Shown in pieces: positions 17,039 to 26,395 of a DNA stretch of 64,000 nt. Numbering within the stretch: the first letter of the stretch is position 1; every line of letters begins with the position of its first letter. Position numbers and translations under genes: made by a program. Below the pieces are notes generated by a model. The model saw only the letters and a list, made by a program, of their open reading frames with translations. It had not been told where the DNA came from and did no database searches. The DNA lies in contig NZ_LT745763.1 in NCBI RefSeq assembly GCF_900166595.1, positions 3,034,986-3,098,985 of the forward strand, in the 5' to 3' direction. This stretch comes from Virgibacillus dokdonensis (GTDB lineage Bacteria > Bacillota > Bacilli > Bacillales > Amphibacillaceae).

Positions 17039-17813
17039 ACTTTTCGTCAGCATTTCCGTTGAATTTAAAAAGTTATTTCACTCAAAAATCCCTTTAATAA
17101 CTTTGCTTACATTTATGCTCATACCTTTTATTGGTGGTTTTTTCATGTTCGTGTTAAAGCATCCGGATTTTGCTGAAAGCCTTGGTTTTATTTCTACCAA
17201 AGCACAAATAATGGGGTCAGCGGATTGGTCCTCTTATCTTAGCTTACTTGCACAAGCAATTTCCATTGGCGGATTAATTATTTTTGGTTTTATTATAAGT
17301 TGGATCTATGGCAGAGAATACTCCGATCGAACGATAAAAGATTTATTAGCACTACCACTATCTAGAAGTACCATTGTATTGGCAAAGTTTTTAACAGCCT
17401 TTATTTGGTGTCTTATCTTATCTTTATTTGTTTTATTGGTTGGACTACTTGTAGGAATGATGCTTGATTTACCGCAAGGATCAAAGGAAATAGTAACTCA
17501 AGGCATCATCGTCTTTGGTCTTTGTGCCACATTGACCGTACTTCTTTCTACACCAGTCGCTTTTGTTGCAAGTATTGGTCGCGGATACTTATCCCCCCTT
17601 GGATTTATGATTTTCACACTCATCTTAGCACAAATAGTTGCAGTAGCAGGATACGGTGCGTATTTCCCTTGGTCTATCCCAGCCCTTGCTAGTGGAGCAG
17701 CTGGCAACAAAGCATATATCGTTGAAGAAATCAGTTTAATTATTTTACTTTTCACTAGTGCGTTTGGATTGCTAAGTACGATGCTTTGGTGGCGATTAGC
17801 AGATCAATGCTGA
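17031..17813 (+). CDS. ABC-2 type permease
   Basis: Membrane subunit partner of the preceding ATPase, 260 residues with about six hydrophobic helices (for example PLITLLTFMLIPFIGGFFM and SIGGLIIFGFIISWIYGREY). The segment GREYSDRTIKDLLALPLSR is the conserved ABC-2 coupling region. I chose the ATG at 17031, preceded by GGAGGCGATCAAC. The product is of normal length. No further gene follows in the operon. Confidence 0.88.
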   Translation: MNKLFVSISVEFKKLFHSKIPLITLLTFMLIPFIGGFFMFVLKHPDFAESLGFISTKAQIMGSADWSSYLSLLAQAISIGGLIIFGFIISWIYGREYSDRTIKDLLALPLSRSTIVLAKFLTAFIWCLILSLFVLLVGLLVGMMLDLPQGSKEIVTQGIIVFGLCATLTVLLSTPVAFVASIGRGYLSPLGFMIFTLILAQIVAVAGYGAYFPWSIPALASGAAGNKAYIVEEISLIILLFTSAFGLLSTMLWWRLADQC

Positions 17814-17892
17814 TAAAAACGCTTCTTTGACAACTGTGCTTATGTAAATACGTAGAAAAACTTAACTTATCGCTAAATCTTATGAGATAAAG

Positions 17893-18017
17893 AAATCACG
17901 GTAAGGAGACGAACAGTGATGATTTATCTTAGGAAAATGAAGTTAAGTCACCTAAGGGGTGGGTGGGGAGCAGACATGGCTATTAAATTAATTCCTTATC
18001 CCAAGGACCTTATTTTA
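17893..18017 (-). repeat. Diverged R2 repeat interrupted by the IS element
   Basis: GAAATCACGGTAAGGAGACG, ATGATTTATCTTAGG, TGAAGTTAAGTCACCTA, GCAGACATGGCT and CCTTATCCCA follow the R2 order seen at 63074-63290. The repeat would continue TTTTATACTTT-CTTATCTC, and exactly there the IS lies; the rest resumes at 19427 (ATACTTTGTATAAGATAAAC). A partial R1-like sequence (AACTTAACTTATCGCTAAAT) abuts it at about 17858. Confidence 0.6.
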
Positions 18018-18025
18018 TACTTTGT

Positions 18026-19426
18026 CACTAGCGTTGCATTAATTAAATCTGATGATTAAAAATACTAAAAATGTTCAAAAATTAGTGTTCATACAACAAA
18101 AAAATCCTTTACAATGGAAGTACAGGTGGTTCCTGTCCAAATCCAAAAGTAAAGGATAACTGCATGGACAAGAATACACTAAAATCATCATTTGGTAAAT
18201 GGGTTTCACCTATAAATACGAAAAAACTATATGAACAAGTAGAAGAAAATAAACAAGATTACTACACAAAAAAACTGACAACGGAAGCGTATATAAAGTT
18301 GCTGTTACTTGCTCAATTACAAGGATTTGAGAGCTTGGAAGAGATGAGCGATGCACTAATAGATGGTGAACTTCAGAAAGTATTGGGGTTTGAATCGATT
18401 AGCCCATCGCAACTTTCAAGGAAGAACAATGAAATGAATCCAGCCATCCTTTCCCATTTATTCTTTGATCTTGCATACAAAATCAAAGGTCTCCAATTTA
18501 AAAATGGGAAATACATGCCATTAAAAATCATTGATTCTAGCACGCTTCCATTAAACTTAACGAATCATAAGTGGGCGAAATTCCGTAAAACAAAAGCAGG
18601 AGTTAAGCTACATTTACGACTTGTATTTATGGATAAGGGCACCGTCTATCCTGAAAAAACTGTGATTACAACAGCCAAAGAACATGACAGAAATCAACTG
18701 GAAGTTCTCGTAGATGACAAAGAAGCCATGTATGTGTTTGACCGTGGATATGTTGACTATGAACGATTTGACCGAATGACGGATGAAGGCTACTTTTTCG
18801 TGTCCAGACTAAAGAAAAACGCCGTCATTCGTGAAGTAGAATCATTTTCTGTACCTAAAGATGCTACAGCTTTATCCGACAAGATGGTTTACATCGGTTC
18901 GACGCAAAATCGCACAGAGAATGTATTCCGTCTACTTGAAGTAGTGGATACAAAGGGGAACATTTTGCGATTAATTACTAACCGTTTCGATCTAAATTCC
19001 GAAGAGATTAGTGAAATTTACCGTCAACGGTGGGCCATAGAGCTATTTTTCAAATGGCTCAAACAGCATGTAGAGATCAAACACTTTTATGGTATGAGCG
19101 AAACTGCCATTCAAAATCAAATCTTCCTTGCGCTCATTGCTTACTGTTTACATGTACTTATCCAGTTAGAGATGAGGAGTAAGAAGTCCTTACTCCGAAT
19201 TAGCCGCTGGTTAAATAAAGTGCTGTGGAAACCTGCGTACATCTGGATCCGCAGATTTGACGATAGATCTATTCCGTAAATACATACACTGTCGTTGTTG
19301 CTAACAGTTTAATTGTATAATTTTTCCAAATGGACAGCCCACCTTTGCTTAGGTAATGTCTTATTGGCAAAAAATCTTGTGCAAATGATTACTGAATTTT
19401 CAAACTAATTTTATGCAACGCTAGTG
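18026..19426 (+). mobile_element. Complete IS4-family insertion sequence (1401 bp)
   Basis: The ends CACTAGCGTTGCAT and ATGCAACGCTAGTG form 14-bp perfect terminal inverted repeats. Both sides are flanked by the 9-bp direct repeat ATACTTTGT (18017-18025 and 19427-19435), a target-site duplication. One intact transposase gene inside. The size and 9-bp duplication fit IS4-family elements. Confidence 0.92.
18164..19279 (+). CDS. IS4-family transposase
   Basis: 371-residue DDE transposase. Catalytic residues are visible in LKIIDSSTLPLNL (first Asp, near residue 125), MYVFDRGYVDYERF (second Asp, near 192) and the YREK signature YRQRWAIELFFKWLKQH (Glu near 294). The reading frame is intact with no stop or frameshift, so the element may be active. 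A weak ribosome binding site, AAAGGATAACTGC, precedes the ATG. It closely resembles IS4Bsu1-type transposases of Bacillus. Confidence 0.93.
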   Translation: MDKNTLKSSFGKWVSPINTKKLYEQVEENKQDYYTKKLTTEAYIKLLLLAQLQGFESLEEMSDALIDGELQKVLGFESISPSQLSRKNNEMNPAILSHLFFDLAYKIKGLQFKNGKYMPLKIIDSSTLPLNLTNHKWAKFRKTKAGVKLHLRLVFMDKGTVYPEKTVITTAKEHDRNQLEVLVDDKEAMYVFDRGYVDYERFDRMTDEGYFFVSRLKKNAVIREVESFSVPKDATALSDKMVYIGSTQNRTENVFRLLEVVDTKGNILRLITNRFDLNSEEISEIYRQRWAIELFFKWLKQHVEIKHFYGMSETAIQNQIFLALIAYCLHVLIQLEMRSKKSLLRISRWLNKVLWKPAYIWIRRFDDRSIP

Positions 19427-19682
19427 ATACTTTGTATAAGATAAACTCTATTTACACTTATTTAACCATTGATTTTAGACATTTTTTAAGAATCTAAAAG
19501 TTATAAAGAAAAAGTTTTTTATGATAGTTAGTGGTCTAAATGGGAACCATTGTAATTTCTTGTTTCTAAACAGTCGCTCAAAACCAATTTAAGGTACTGT
19601 TTTATCTCTTATTTAAAGTTTTCAATTACGTTAACTCTCTAATAGGAAATCTTACAGTACCAAATATTAACGTTAAAAAACC

Positions 19683-20402
19683 TTATTGCTTAGATTCTGA
19701 TTTTTTCTTTTTTTCCTCCTCTTTCACTCTTTCCGCCTGTATTAATAACCTTTCTCTGTCTGTTGGATACGGGTGACAGGTGAATAAAGTAGCTAAATCC
19801 CGATTTTTTTGAATTTCAAGTGGGTCCGTTTCATCAGGAGCAACCACTTGTTGACTGTACACACGATAAGTTAACGTATCGGTCATAGTATGGATATAGA
19901 AAATGTCACCATCGTTTAATTCATCGACATTACGAAACATGGCTTTCGTTCCCATACCTCGGTGCCCCGCTAAGACGGTATGATTGCTCTCACCACCAAC
20001 TGGCAATGATGAGCCTTCAATTTGCCCAATCCCTTTATCAAGGGTTTCTTCTGTAGCTCCTAAAAAAATTGGAATCATCTCTCCAAGTTTTGGAATTTCG
20101 ATAGCCGCAAACACTTCATCGTCGTCTATTCCAAGACAATTTTTAAATTCAGCCAGCTTTTCTTCATTATCAAGAAATGGATCACGAAAACCTGAACTAT
20201 CATAAAAGATTTCTTTATTACATGCAGAAGCTTTTTCCATAAGCTTGTTTATTTCCTCTTCGGGTTTTTCTTCTAAGTCAGCCTGAAATTGATCAACTTG
20301 TTGTTTTTGTAAGTAACTGTTGACGAGTTTGGCTGCATGCGGATATAAAAAAATCAGAATACCTGCTACAAATAATAAGATGATTGCTTTTTTTCCCTTC
20401 AT
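19683..20402 (-). CDS. Class C sortase (pilus type), second copy
   Basis: Membrane-anchored transpeptidase that joins LPXTG pilin subunits, 239 residues. An N-terminal anchor (residues 4-22) is followed by the class C lid motif DPFLDNEEK, HTVLAGHRGMG (catalytic His), TLFTCHPYPTD (catalytic Cys in TLxTC) and RERLLIQAER (catalytic Arg). Its start overlaps the end of the upstream sortase by 4 bp. The C-terminus lacks the second membrane helix present in its neighbour and ends in a charged KEEEKKKKSESK tail. One of the two enzymes may polymerise and the other add the tip or anchor; which does which is unclear. Confidence 0.88.
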   Translation of the reverse strand: MKGKKAIILLFVAGILIFLYPHAAKLVNSYLQKQQVDQFQADLEEKPEEEINKLMEKASACNKEIFYDSSGFRDPFLDNEEKLAEFKNCLGIDDDEVFAAIEIPKLGEMIPIFLGATEETLDKGIGQIEGSSLPVGGESNHTVLAGHRGMGTKAMFRNVDELNDGDIFYIHTMTDTLTYRVYSQQVVAPDETDPLEIQKNRDLATLFTCHPYPTDRERLLIQAERVKEEEKKKKSESKQ

Positions 20403-21241
20403 GAGCCTTCCACCTTATTCTTTTTTTTACGACGTTTCAACCACCAAACAAGAATTAAAATTACTAATAGGCCTGCACCACCTGCAATATACCAATAGTT
20501 AAACGTATCGGTTACTTCTTCTGTTTCTTTCGCCTTTGATTCATCATAGGGTACTCGCTTTCCTTTCACTAGCATCCGGTGAGTATTCAACATATAAGGT
20601 TCACATGTTAATAATGTCATGTATTCTTCATTATCTTCTGTCTGTAGCCACTGCGTTTCATGTGGAAGAACAATTTCTACATCATACACTTCATAAGCAT
20701 ATTTTTCGTTCAACACATTAACATAGAATTGATCTCCTTTGCCAAGCTCATCTAAATTACGAAATAATTTCGCACTAGGCAGACCTCGATGAGCGGTGAG
20801 TACGCTGTGAGTCCCTTTTTCTCCTGTAGGTAAGGAAGAATTCTCCATATGCCCCACACCACGTGATAATACATCTTCCCCAGTGCCATGATAAATAGGC
20901 AGGTTTGAACCTATTTTAGGAATCTCGATACTTCCAATTGCTGGGTCAATATTTAGTGCATCGTAATAACTTTTATTTCCAGCTGCCTTATTTCCCTCCG
21001 CCCCTTCTTCTGAGAAAGGATCAACAAAATCGACTTCGGAATTCTCCAATTTTTTATTATGTTCAGCTGCTTTCTTTTTTTCTTGTTTAATTTCCTCTTC
21101 ATCCATGTTTTCAACTGTCTCAGCATATTCTTTTACTACAGATTGATGTACTTGTGTCGATAAAATGTTACTTATTATAGGATAGGAAAAGACACCCAAT
21201 CCAACTAAAAATATGATAATAATTATTACTCGCTTCATCAT
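20399..21241 (-). CDS. Class C sortase (pilin polymerase)
   Basis: 280 residues with membrane segments at both ends (residues 3-22 and about 248-268), the usual class C layout. Lid DPFSEEGAEG, His in SVLTAHRGLPS, Cys in TLLTCEPYMLNT, and Arg in THRMLVKG. Transcribed after the backbone pilin with a terminator-like hairpin between them, and overlapping the second sortase. It probably forms the isopeptide bonds between the YPK-motif lysine of one pilin and the LPTTG threonine of the next. Confidence 0.9.
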   Translation of the reverse strand: MMKRVIIIIIFLVGLGVFSYPIISNILSTQVHQSVVKEYAETVENMDEEEIKQEKKKAAEHNKKLENSEVDFVDPFSEEGAEGNKAAGNKSYYDALNIDPAIGSIEIPKIGSNLPIYHGTGEDVLSRGVGHMENSSLPTGEKGTHSVLTAHRGLPSAKLFRNLDELGKGDQFYVNVLNEKYAYEVYDVEIVLPHETQWLQTEDNEEYMTLLTCEPYMLNTHRMLVKGKRVPYDESKAKETEEVTDTFNYWYIAGGAGLLVILILVWWLKRRKKKNKVEGS

Positions 21242-21371
21242 TTTCCCTTCCTATCGTAAATAAATTTTATACTATTGAATGTATTTCACTACAATGGAAA
21301 TTATGTTTAGCTTATAGATCAAAAAAAATTAAAAAAAATGATTATTCCTTAGAAAAATATGTAACATGGAA

Positions 21372-21402
21372 AATAGGAGAAAGAATAATTCTCTCTCCTA
21401 TT
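21372..21402 (-). terminator. Terminator between backbone pilin and sortases
   Basis: AATAGGAGA pairs with TCTCCTATT across a 13-nt loop 16 bp after the pilin stop, with TTTCC downstream on the minus strand. Read-through may set the pilin-to-sortase ratio. Confidence 0.6.
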
Positions 21403-21417
21403 CAACCATTCTTCTAA

Positions 21418-23274
21418 CTAAGCAATAGCTTCTAGCTTTCTACGACGGAAATATAGTGCAAGCGCCATTCCCATTAACGTTAAACCAATAAGTGTGAAAA
21501 TAATCGTTCCAATACCACCTGTTGTTGGTAGTTCCCAAAGTGACTTCGAGTTTTCAACTTCATAACTCAACTCTTTATTATTTTCTACTTTTACTTCTAC
21601 AGGTTTTGATAGTAAACGATATGGCTTTTCTTCACCATTTTCTGTAGTATACGTGGGTGCTTTTGTTTCATGAAGCTGATACGTTCCTGGTGTGAGACCA
21701 GTAATAGAGAATGTACCATCTTCTCCAGTTACTAAGTTTTCTAATTTGCCATTGAATGCTTCTCCGTTTACTTTAACGACTTCTCCAGCATTAGATGTGT
21801 CAATGACATTACCATCCATATCTGTTAATTTAAACTCTGCACCTTTTAGTTTTACATTGTTATCAGAAGCATCCACTTTAATAACGTCTATACCACCTTC
21901 TGTAGGTACTACTACTGGTGGTTCTTCTGGATTTGGTGGTTCTATTGGTTCTCCTGGTTCATTTGGTTCATCTGGATCTTCTGGATCGTATGGCTCGTAT
22001 GGGTCAGGATTGTCTGGATCAGCTGGTCTTGTGTAAGATCCTTTATTGTTATTGAAATGAAGATCAGCCGTATTTTCAATGCCGATTTCGCCTTCTTTTA
22101 ATTCGGCATCCGGTTTAATTTTTGCTGTAAACGTAATTTTAACGTCCTCACCAGGGGTTAATTGACTCGGATCTTTAATTTCCCAAATTAATGTTTGGCC
22201 TTTTTGCTTAAAATCAACATTGGATTTATTTGTACCTTCAATCTTCCATCCACCATCAATACTACCTTCAGAAACAAACTCTAGACGTTCATCTAAAGTA
22301 TCTGTCACACCAAGTGCTTTATATTTGTTAATATCTTTTGGTGTTTTAATTGTAAGGTTGTACTTATATTCTTTATTACGATCAAAATCCAATTTCTTTT
22401 CGCCATTAGCATCCTTGTCAATTTCAGGAGTATTATAGTTTGTTACTACTCCATTTTCATCGACAATTCCATCGACTGTCGTCCACTCTACTACTATATC
22501 TTGTAAATTTTCTCCAGCTTTTTTAACTTCAAATGGAATTCTGGTTGTATTTAATGCATATCCTTCTGGAGCTTTCGTCTCTTGGAAATAATACTTTCCT
22601 TGTGCTAAACCATCCACTTTAATTTTTCCAGCTTCATTTGTTGTTAGTTCCCCAATCTCATTTCCTTCTTTATCTACAGCAAGGGTACCGTCTTCGTTAT
22701 ATAAGATAAAACTTACACCTGGTAGTGGATTTCCATCTTCATCCTTTTTCACTATTTCCACAGCAGAACGAACGGTTTCATTTTTTGGATATACATGGAC
22801 ATCGTAATTTAATGTAGTGCGATCTTTGTTCGTCATTGGGATATCAACAAAAAATGGATCTGGATTTAAAATAACATTTGCAGGTCCATCTGTTTCAGTA
22901 ACTTCATAACGACCTAGCTCTAATTCATCTGCTTTGGTGAAAACGACTATTCCATCTTCGCCAGTTTGTTTTTCAATCGTTTTTCCATCAGCTACCTCTG
23001 TCCACTTATCTGTTTCCGAATTATATTGATGTGTTTGTTTTAACGTAAATGTTACCCCTTCAACTGGATCTCCTTCTGCATTTTGGCCAGGTAAACCTGT
23101 TCCATCTTCACCAGGTGCTGTTCCAGGTTCTTGTTCGAACTTATGAATTGTTAATGACGGATTGTCCTCATCCCCTTTTATTTCCTTGGCAAATGCTGCC
23201 TGTGGAAGTAACAAGGATACAATTAAAGTAAAGATTAATGCGATGTTTATTTTCTTTTTTTTCGTTACGTTCAT
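21418..23274 (-). CDS. SpaA-type backbone (major) pilin with LPTTG anchor
   Basis: 618-residue secreted surface protein. Signal peptide (about residues 1-29, ending AFA) and pilin motif VHVYPKNET near residue 160, whose Lys is the likely linkage site. Two CNA-B type repeats carry E-box motifs YYFQETKAPEGYAL and YQLHETKAP, which support internal isopeptide bonds. A D2-type fimbrial domain spans the middle (YKYNLTIKTPKDINKYK), followed by a Pro/Asp/Glu-rich spacer (DPDNPDPYEPYDPEDPDEP). At the end ELPTTGGIGT, a hydrophobic helix and RRRK form the sortase sorting signal. The gene sits between the tip adhesin and two sortases. Confidence 0.92.
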   Translation of the reverse strand: MNVTKKKKINIALIFTLIVSLLLPQAAFAKEIKGDEDNPSLTIHKFEQEPGTAPGEDGTGLPGQNAEGDPVEGVTFTLKQTHQYNSETDKWTEVADGKTIEKQTGEDGIVVFTKADELELGRYEVTETDGPANVILNPDPFFVDIPMTNKDRTTLNYDVHVYPKNETVRSAVEIVKKDEDGNPLPGVSFILYNEDGTLAVDKEGNEIGELTTNEAGKIKVDGLAQGKYYFQETKAPEGYALNTTRIPFEVKKAGENLQDIVVEWTTVDGIVDENGVVTNYNTPEIDKDANGEKKLDFDRNKEYKYNLTIKTPKDINKYKALGVTDTLDERLEFVSEGSIDGGWKIEGTNKSNVDFKQKGQTLIWEIKDPSQLTPGEDVKITFTAKIKPDAELKEGEIGIENTADLHFNNNKGSYTRPADPDNPDPYEPYDPEDPDEPNEPGEPIEPPNPEEPPVVVPTEGGIDVIKVDASDNNVKLKGAEFKLTDMDGNVIDTSNAGEVVKVNGEAFNGKLENLVTGEDGTFSITGLTPGTYQLHETKAPTYTTENGEEKPYRLLSKPVEVKVENNKELSYEVENSKSLWELPTTGGIGTIIFTLIGLTLMGMALALYFRRRKLEAIA

Positions 23275-23358
23275 TTAACTTCTCCTCTCATTAATCACAC
23301 ATGAATAATCTTATTTTGATGTTTATAAACATATATAGCTTTAAAATACATCATTACC

Positions 23359-26097
23359 TTAAAGCGTATTTTCCGTAGATGTTATTTGTTCTTTGGATGT
23401 TTGATCTCTTCTTTTTTTTCGTATAAACAGGAGAATGGCTACTAACATTAGCCCAACACCCGATCCATAAAATAGTAACGTTCCAATCCCACCAGTGTCT
23501 GGCAAAATCCAACCGTTTTTACTATTTTCTACTTCAATCTCTTCATGAAGGTTTTCGGCAGAAATTTCTACATGGATAGGATTATTTAGCAAACGGTAAC
23601 CTTCTGGAGCCTTTGTTTCTGTTAGTTCATACTCCCCCCACGACAATTCTTTAAATTCTGCTATACCCGCTTCATTCGTTTCTTGAGATTCTACTATTTC
23701 TCCATTAGCATTTTTTAATTCAAAAGTCGCTCCTTGTAAAGTTTCACCGTTTTCATCCACTTTTTGAACCGTTAATGTTCCGAGTTCTTGCTTGTATATA
23801 TAACGGACAGTCTGCGGATCTTTTTGGAACTTTCCAGTTGCCGGAGCACCTTCCTCGTCTACTTTTACAAATGTATATCCTGAAATATCCTTTTGCTTCG
23901 TCGTGTATGTGTCACCAAGTTTACCAGTGAAAATTTCATTGGAGGCTATCTTATTGCCTTCTTCATCCACATATTCTGCAGTGACATCACCAGCAATCAG
24001 ATCCGTTTCTTTCACGTAACCAAACCAAACCTTTTCTATTGGATTATCTGCTTTTAAACTTACACGTGTTGGGTTTTCACCTACATGCAATGTATAATCA
24101 GTCACATCATTTGCTGTTACTTGATACGTTTCATTAAACTTTAATTCTTGCTGATCATTTTCTTGATGGGCTTCTTCATAAAATTGCTCTGCTAAGGATG
24201 GATCAGAAACGACATTACCATTCTGGTCAATCGGATCTCCGTCCACATTTACACGATAACCCTTTTTAATAATTTTTCCTTTATCAATTCCTGCTTCTGG
24301 AATTGGAAATGGTTTTGTTTGCGGGTCGCCATTTGGATCCGTATAATTTAGCGGTGTATCTTTGTTCGTTGGATATCGTTCATTTCCTTTTGGGTTTTTA
24401 TCCCAATCAATAGTCACCTTGTACTTTAACGTGTACGTTTCATTCTCCTTAATATCACCTATATCCCAAGTAAACGTTTCTTTTGCTTCATTCCAATTTA
24501 CTTCTCCATGACTTGCTGAAAAGTTTTTGCCACTGTAACTGCCATCTTTTACGAGGTTGAACATGTCTCCCATTGGGTCAGTTACAACACTATTACTTGC
24601 TGCATAGTGCGACAAATCTGCACTAATTTCAGTAAAAATCTGTTGTAATTCATCTTCCGTTCCTTCATAGTAACCTCTGTTTTGGCTATTTTTTAATACA
24701 TATATTGCTTCTTCGTAATCGCCCACATCTATGCCGATGGAATATATATCGTTGCCAGAAGTCATAATCTGAACTGCTTCAGAAAGAGTTGCAATTCCAT
24801 TTGTTCTGACTCTGAACCCATCAAGCCAATATGATTCCCATCCTAAGTAGTAAGATGCTCCAGAACCAATTAGTTCATTATAATTAAAATCAGAGAGCAT
24901 AAAGTTATATCTATTATTCGGCCATGTATACCCCTCTGCCTTCCCCGCTCTAAAACTAAAGGTCGGTTCACCATCACTTAAAAGGACAATCGTTTTTCTG
25001 TCTGCATTACTTCTATTCAGTAATTGTTTTGCTTTATGGAGACCTGCCTGGATATTCGTTGCTCCATCTGGTCCTCCAGTTACACGGATTCGTTCAATCG
25101 CCCTTTTCAATACTTGTTTTTCGCTATGGCCTTTAAAATCCACATGTCTGTCTGCTTCTGTACCAAACGGCACTAACGCTATTCTAGTCGTTGCATCTTC
25201 TGTTAAAAGATTTTCAACAAACTGTTGTGCAGCCTGTTTAGCTTTATGAACACGACTCCCATACATCGTATTAGAACGATCAAATAATAAAACAACATCT
25301 GATTTTTGTTTTAAATTTTTTCCTTGAGCCGTTAATTCTATCTCCCATTCTCCATACTCATCAGTTGATTTTGCCTCTTTTAATAACTTTAATGAGCCTG
25401 GATTTGGCCAGTTTGTATTTATTTTTGCCATATATTTTGCAGGTGTAGTATACGATGGATACTGCTGTTGCTGCCCCTGTTGTTTTATAGAATCTTTATT
25501 TTCAGCTTCTGGTTTTACTGCTTCTTTTTTATTTTTTTCTTTTTCTTCATTCTTTTCTTTTTCTACTTTATTTTCCGATGTTTCTTTGTTCTGTTTTTTC
25601 TTCTCAGGTTTCGAACTATCCGGTACTTCCTTTACTTGAAATGAATAATCCTCTTCGAATACTACATTTCCATCTAACTTTCCAGTAATAGCTAAAGCGT
25701 TATGAGATTGTTCCAGATTACTTAAAACAAACGCTATTTGTTGCTCGGGTACACCTTTTTCCCCTTTAAGCGTTAACACGTGTTTTTTAGCATTGTAATC
25801 TAAAGTAGCTCCTTGTTGTATAGAACGCGTCTTTTCCTCATCATACGTAGCCCCTTTTGGCAGTTTGATTTCAAGCATACGAAATGTGGAAAATTCCGCC
25901 TGAACTTGCACAACTACACCCTCTGTAGTTGCCTCCTGATTTGTAAGAATATCTAAGTACGGATCTTTATCGTCTACCTCACCTCCAACTATTGTAGATG
26001 TAAACCCTTGTAGCACGAGTACCATAACAATAAAAAACAAAACTACTTTTTTACGAAGAGTTTTTAGTATCAATCTGTTCCCTTCCCTCCTTTCCAT
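23359..26097 (-). CDS. VWA-domain pilus tip adhesin with LPDTG anchor
   Basis: 912-residue surface protein, predicted pilus tip or minor pilin. Signal-like hydrophobic N-terminus (residues 17-37). A charged low-complexity stretch (KKKQNKETSENKVEKEKNEE, about residues 160-205, ending in a glutamine run) precedes a von Willebrand A domain with MIDAS residues VVLLFDRSNTM and LLSDGEPTF. Farther on are a MucBP-like module (EYVDEEGNKI, YTFVKVDEEG) and a CNA-B domain with ELTETKAPEGYRLL. The sorting signal is ILPDTGGIGT, then a helix and RKKRR. First gene of the pilus operon. The ligand is unknown. Confidence 0.9.
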   Translation of the reverse strand: MERREGNRLILKTLRKKVVLFFIVMVLVLQGFTSTIVGGEVDDKDPYLDILTNQEATTEGVVVQVQAEFSTFRMLEIKLPKGATYDEEKTRSIQQGATLDYNAKKHVLTLKGEKGVPEQQIAFVLSNLEQSHNALAITGKLDGNVVFEEDYSFQVKEVPDSSKPEKKKQNKETSENKVEKEKNEEKEKNKKEAVKPEAENKDSIKQQGQQQQYPSYTTPAKYMAKINTNWPNPGSLKLLKEAKSTDEYGEWEIELTAQGKNLKQKSDVVLLFDRSNTMYGSRVHKAKQAAQQFVENLLTEDATTRIALVPFGTEADRHVDFKGHSEKQVLKRAIERIRVTGGPDGATNIQAGLHKAKQLLNRSNADRKTIVLLSDGEPTFSFRAGKAEGYTWPNNRYNFMLSDFNYNELIGSGASYYLGWESYWLDGFRVRTNGIATLSEAVQIMTSGNDIYSIGIDVGDYEEAIYVLKNSQNRGYYEGTEDELQQIFTEISADLSHYAASNSVVTDPMGDMFNLVKDGSYSGKNFSASHGEVNWNEAKETFTWDIGDIKENETYTLKYKVTIDWDKNPKGNERYPTNKDTPLNYTDPNGDPQTKPFPIPEAGIDKGKIIKKGYRVNVDGDPIDQNGNVVSDPSLAEQFYEEAHQENDQQELKFNETYQVTANDVTDYTLHVGENPTRVSLKADNPIEKVWFGYVKETDLIAGDVTAEYVDEEGNKIASNEIFTGKLGDTYTTKQKDISGYTFVKVDEEGAPATGKFQKDPQTVRYIYKQELGTLTVQKVDENGETLQGATFELKNANGEIVESQETNEAGIAEFKELSWGEYELTETKAPEGYRLLNNPIHVEISAENLHEEIEVENSKNGWILPDTGGIGTLLFYGSGVGLMLVAILLFIRKKRRDQTSKEQITSTENTL

Positions 26098-26184
26098 TCC
26101 TGAAATATTCTAAAGACTTGTTCTAAACAAATAGTAAACATTTCTAAATATTAAATCCTCTACACTTTCATCTCCATTTAAAAA

Positions 26185-26236
26185 ATAAGCGTTAAAAAGC
26201 CCTACCTAATGATAGGTAAGGCTTTTTAACGCTTAT
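26185..26236 (-). terminator. Long hairpin terminator downstream of the MFS gene
   Basis: ATAAGCGTTAAAAAGCC pairs with GGCTTTTTAACGCTTAT, with an inner TACC/GGTA stem. Lies between the MFS gene (end 26396) and the pilus operon. Confidence 0.75.
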
Positions 26237-26277
26237 GATTAATCTTTAATTTGAAAAATATGTTTCCGTATTGTAAA

Positions 26278-26372
26278 AAAAACTTAACTTATCGCCAAAT
26301 CTTTATAACGAAAACCGTAGTTTTGCTTATACTATAAACCCCAAAATTTTATGCTTTCCTATAATGTAAAGA
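26278..26372 (+). repeat. R1 repeat, copy 3
   Basis: AACTTAACTTATCGCCAAAT, GTAGTTTTGCTTATACTATA and ATGCTTTCCTATAATG match the R1 family end to end. Confidence 0.6.
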
Positions 26373-26395
26373 AAAAAATGTTTTTCAGGTAAAAG

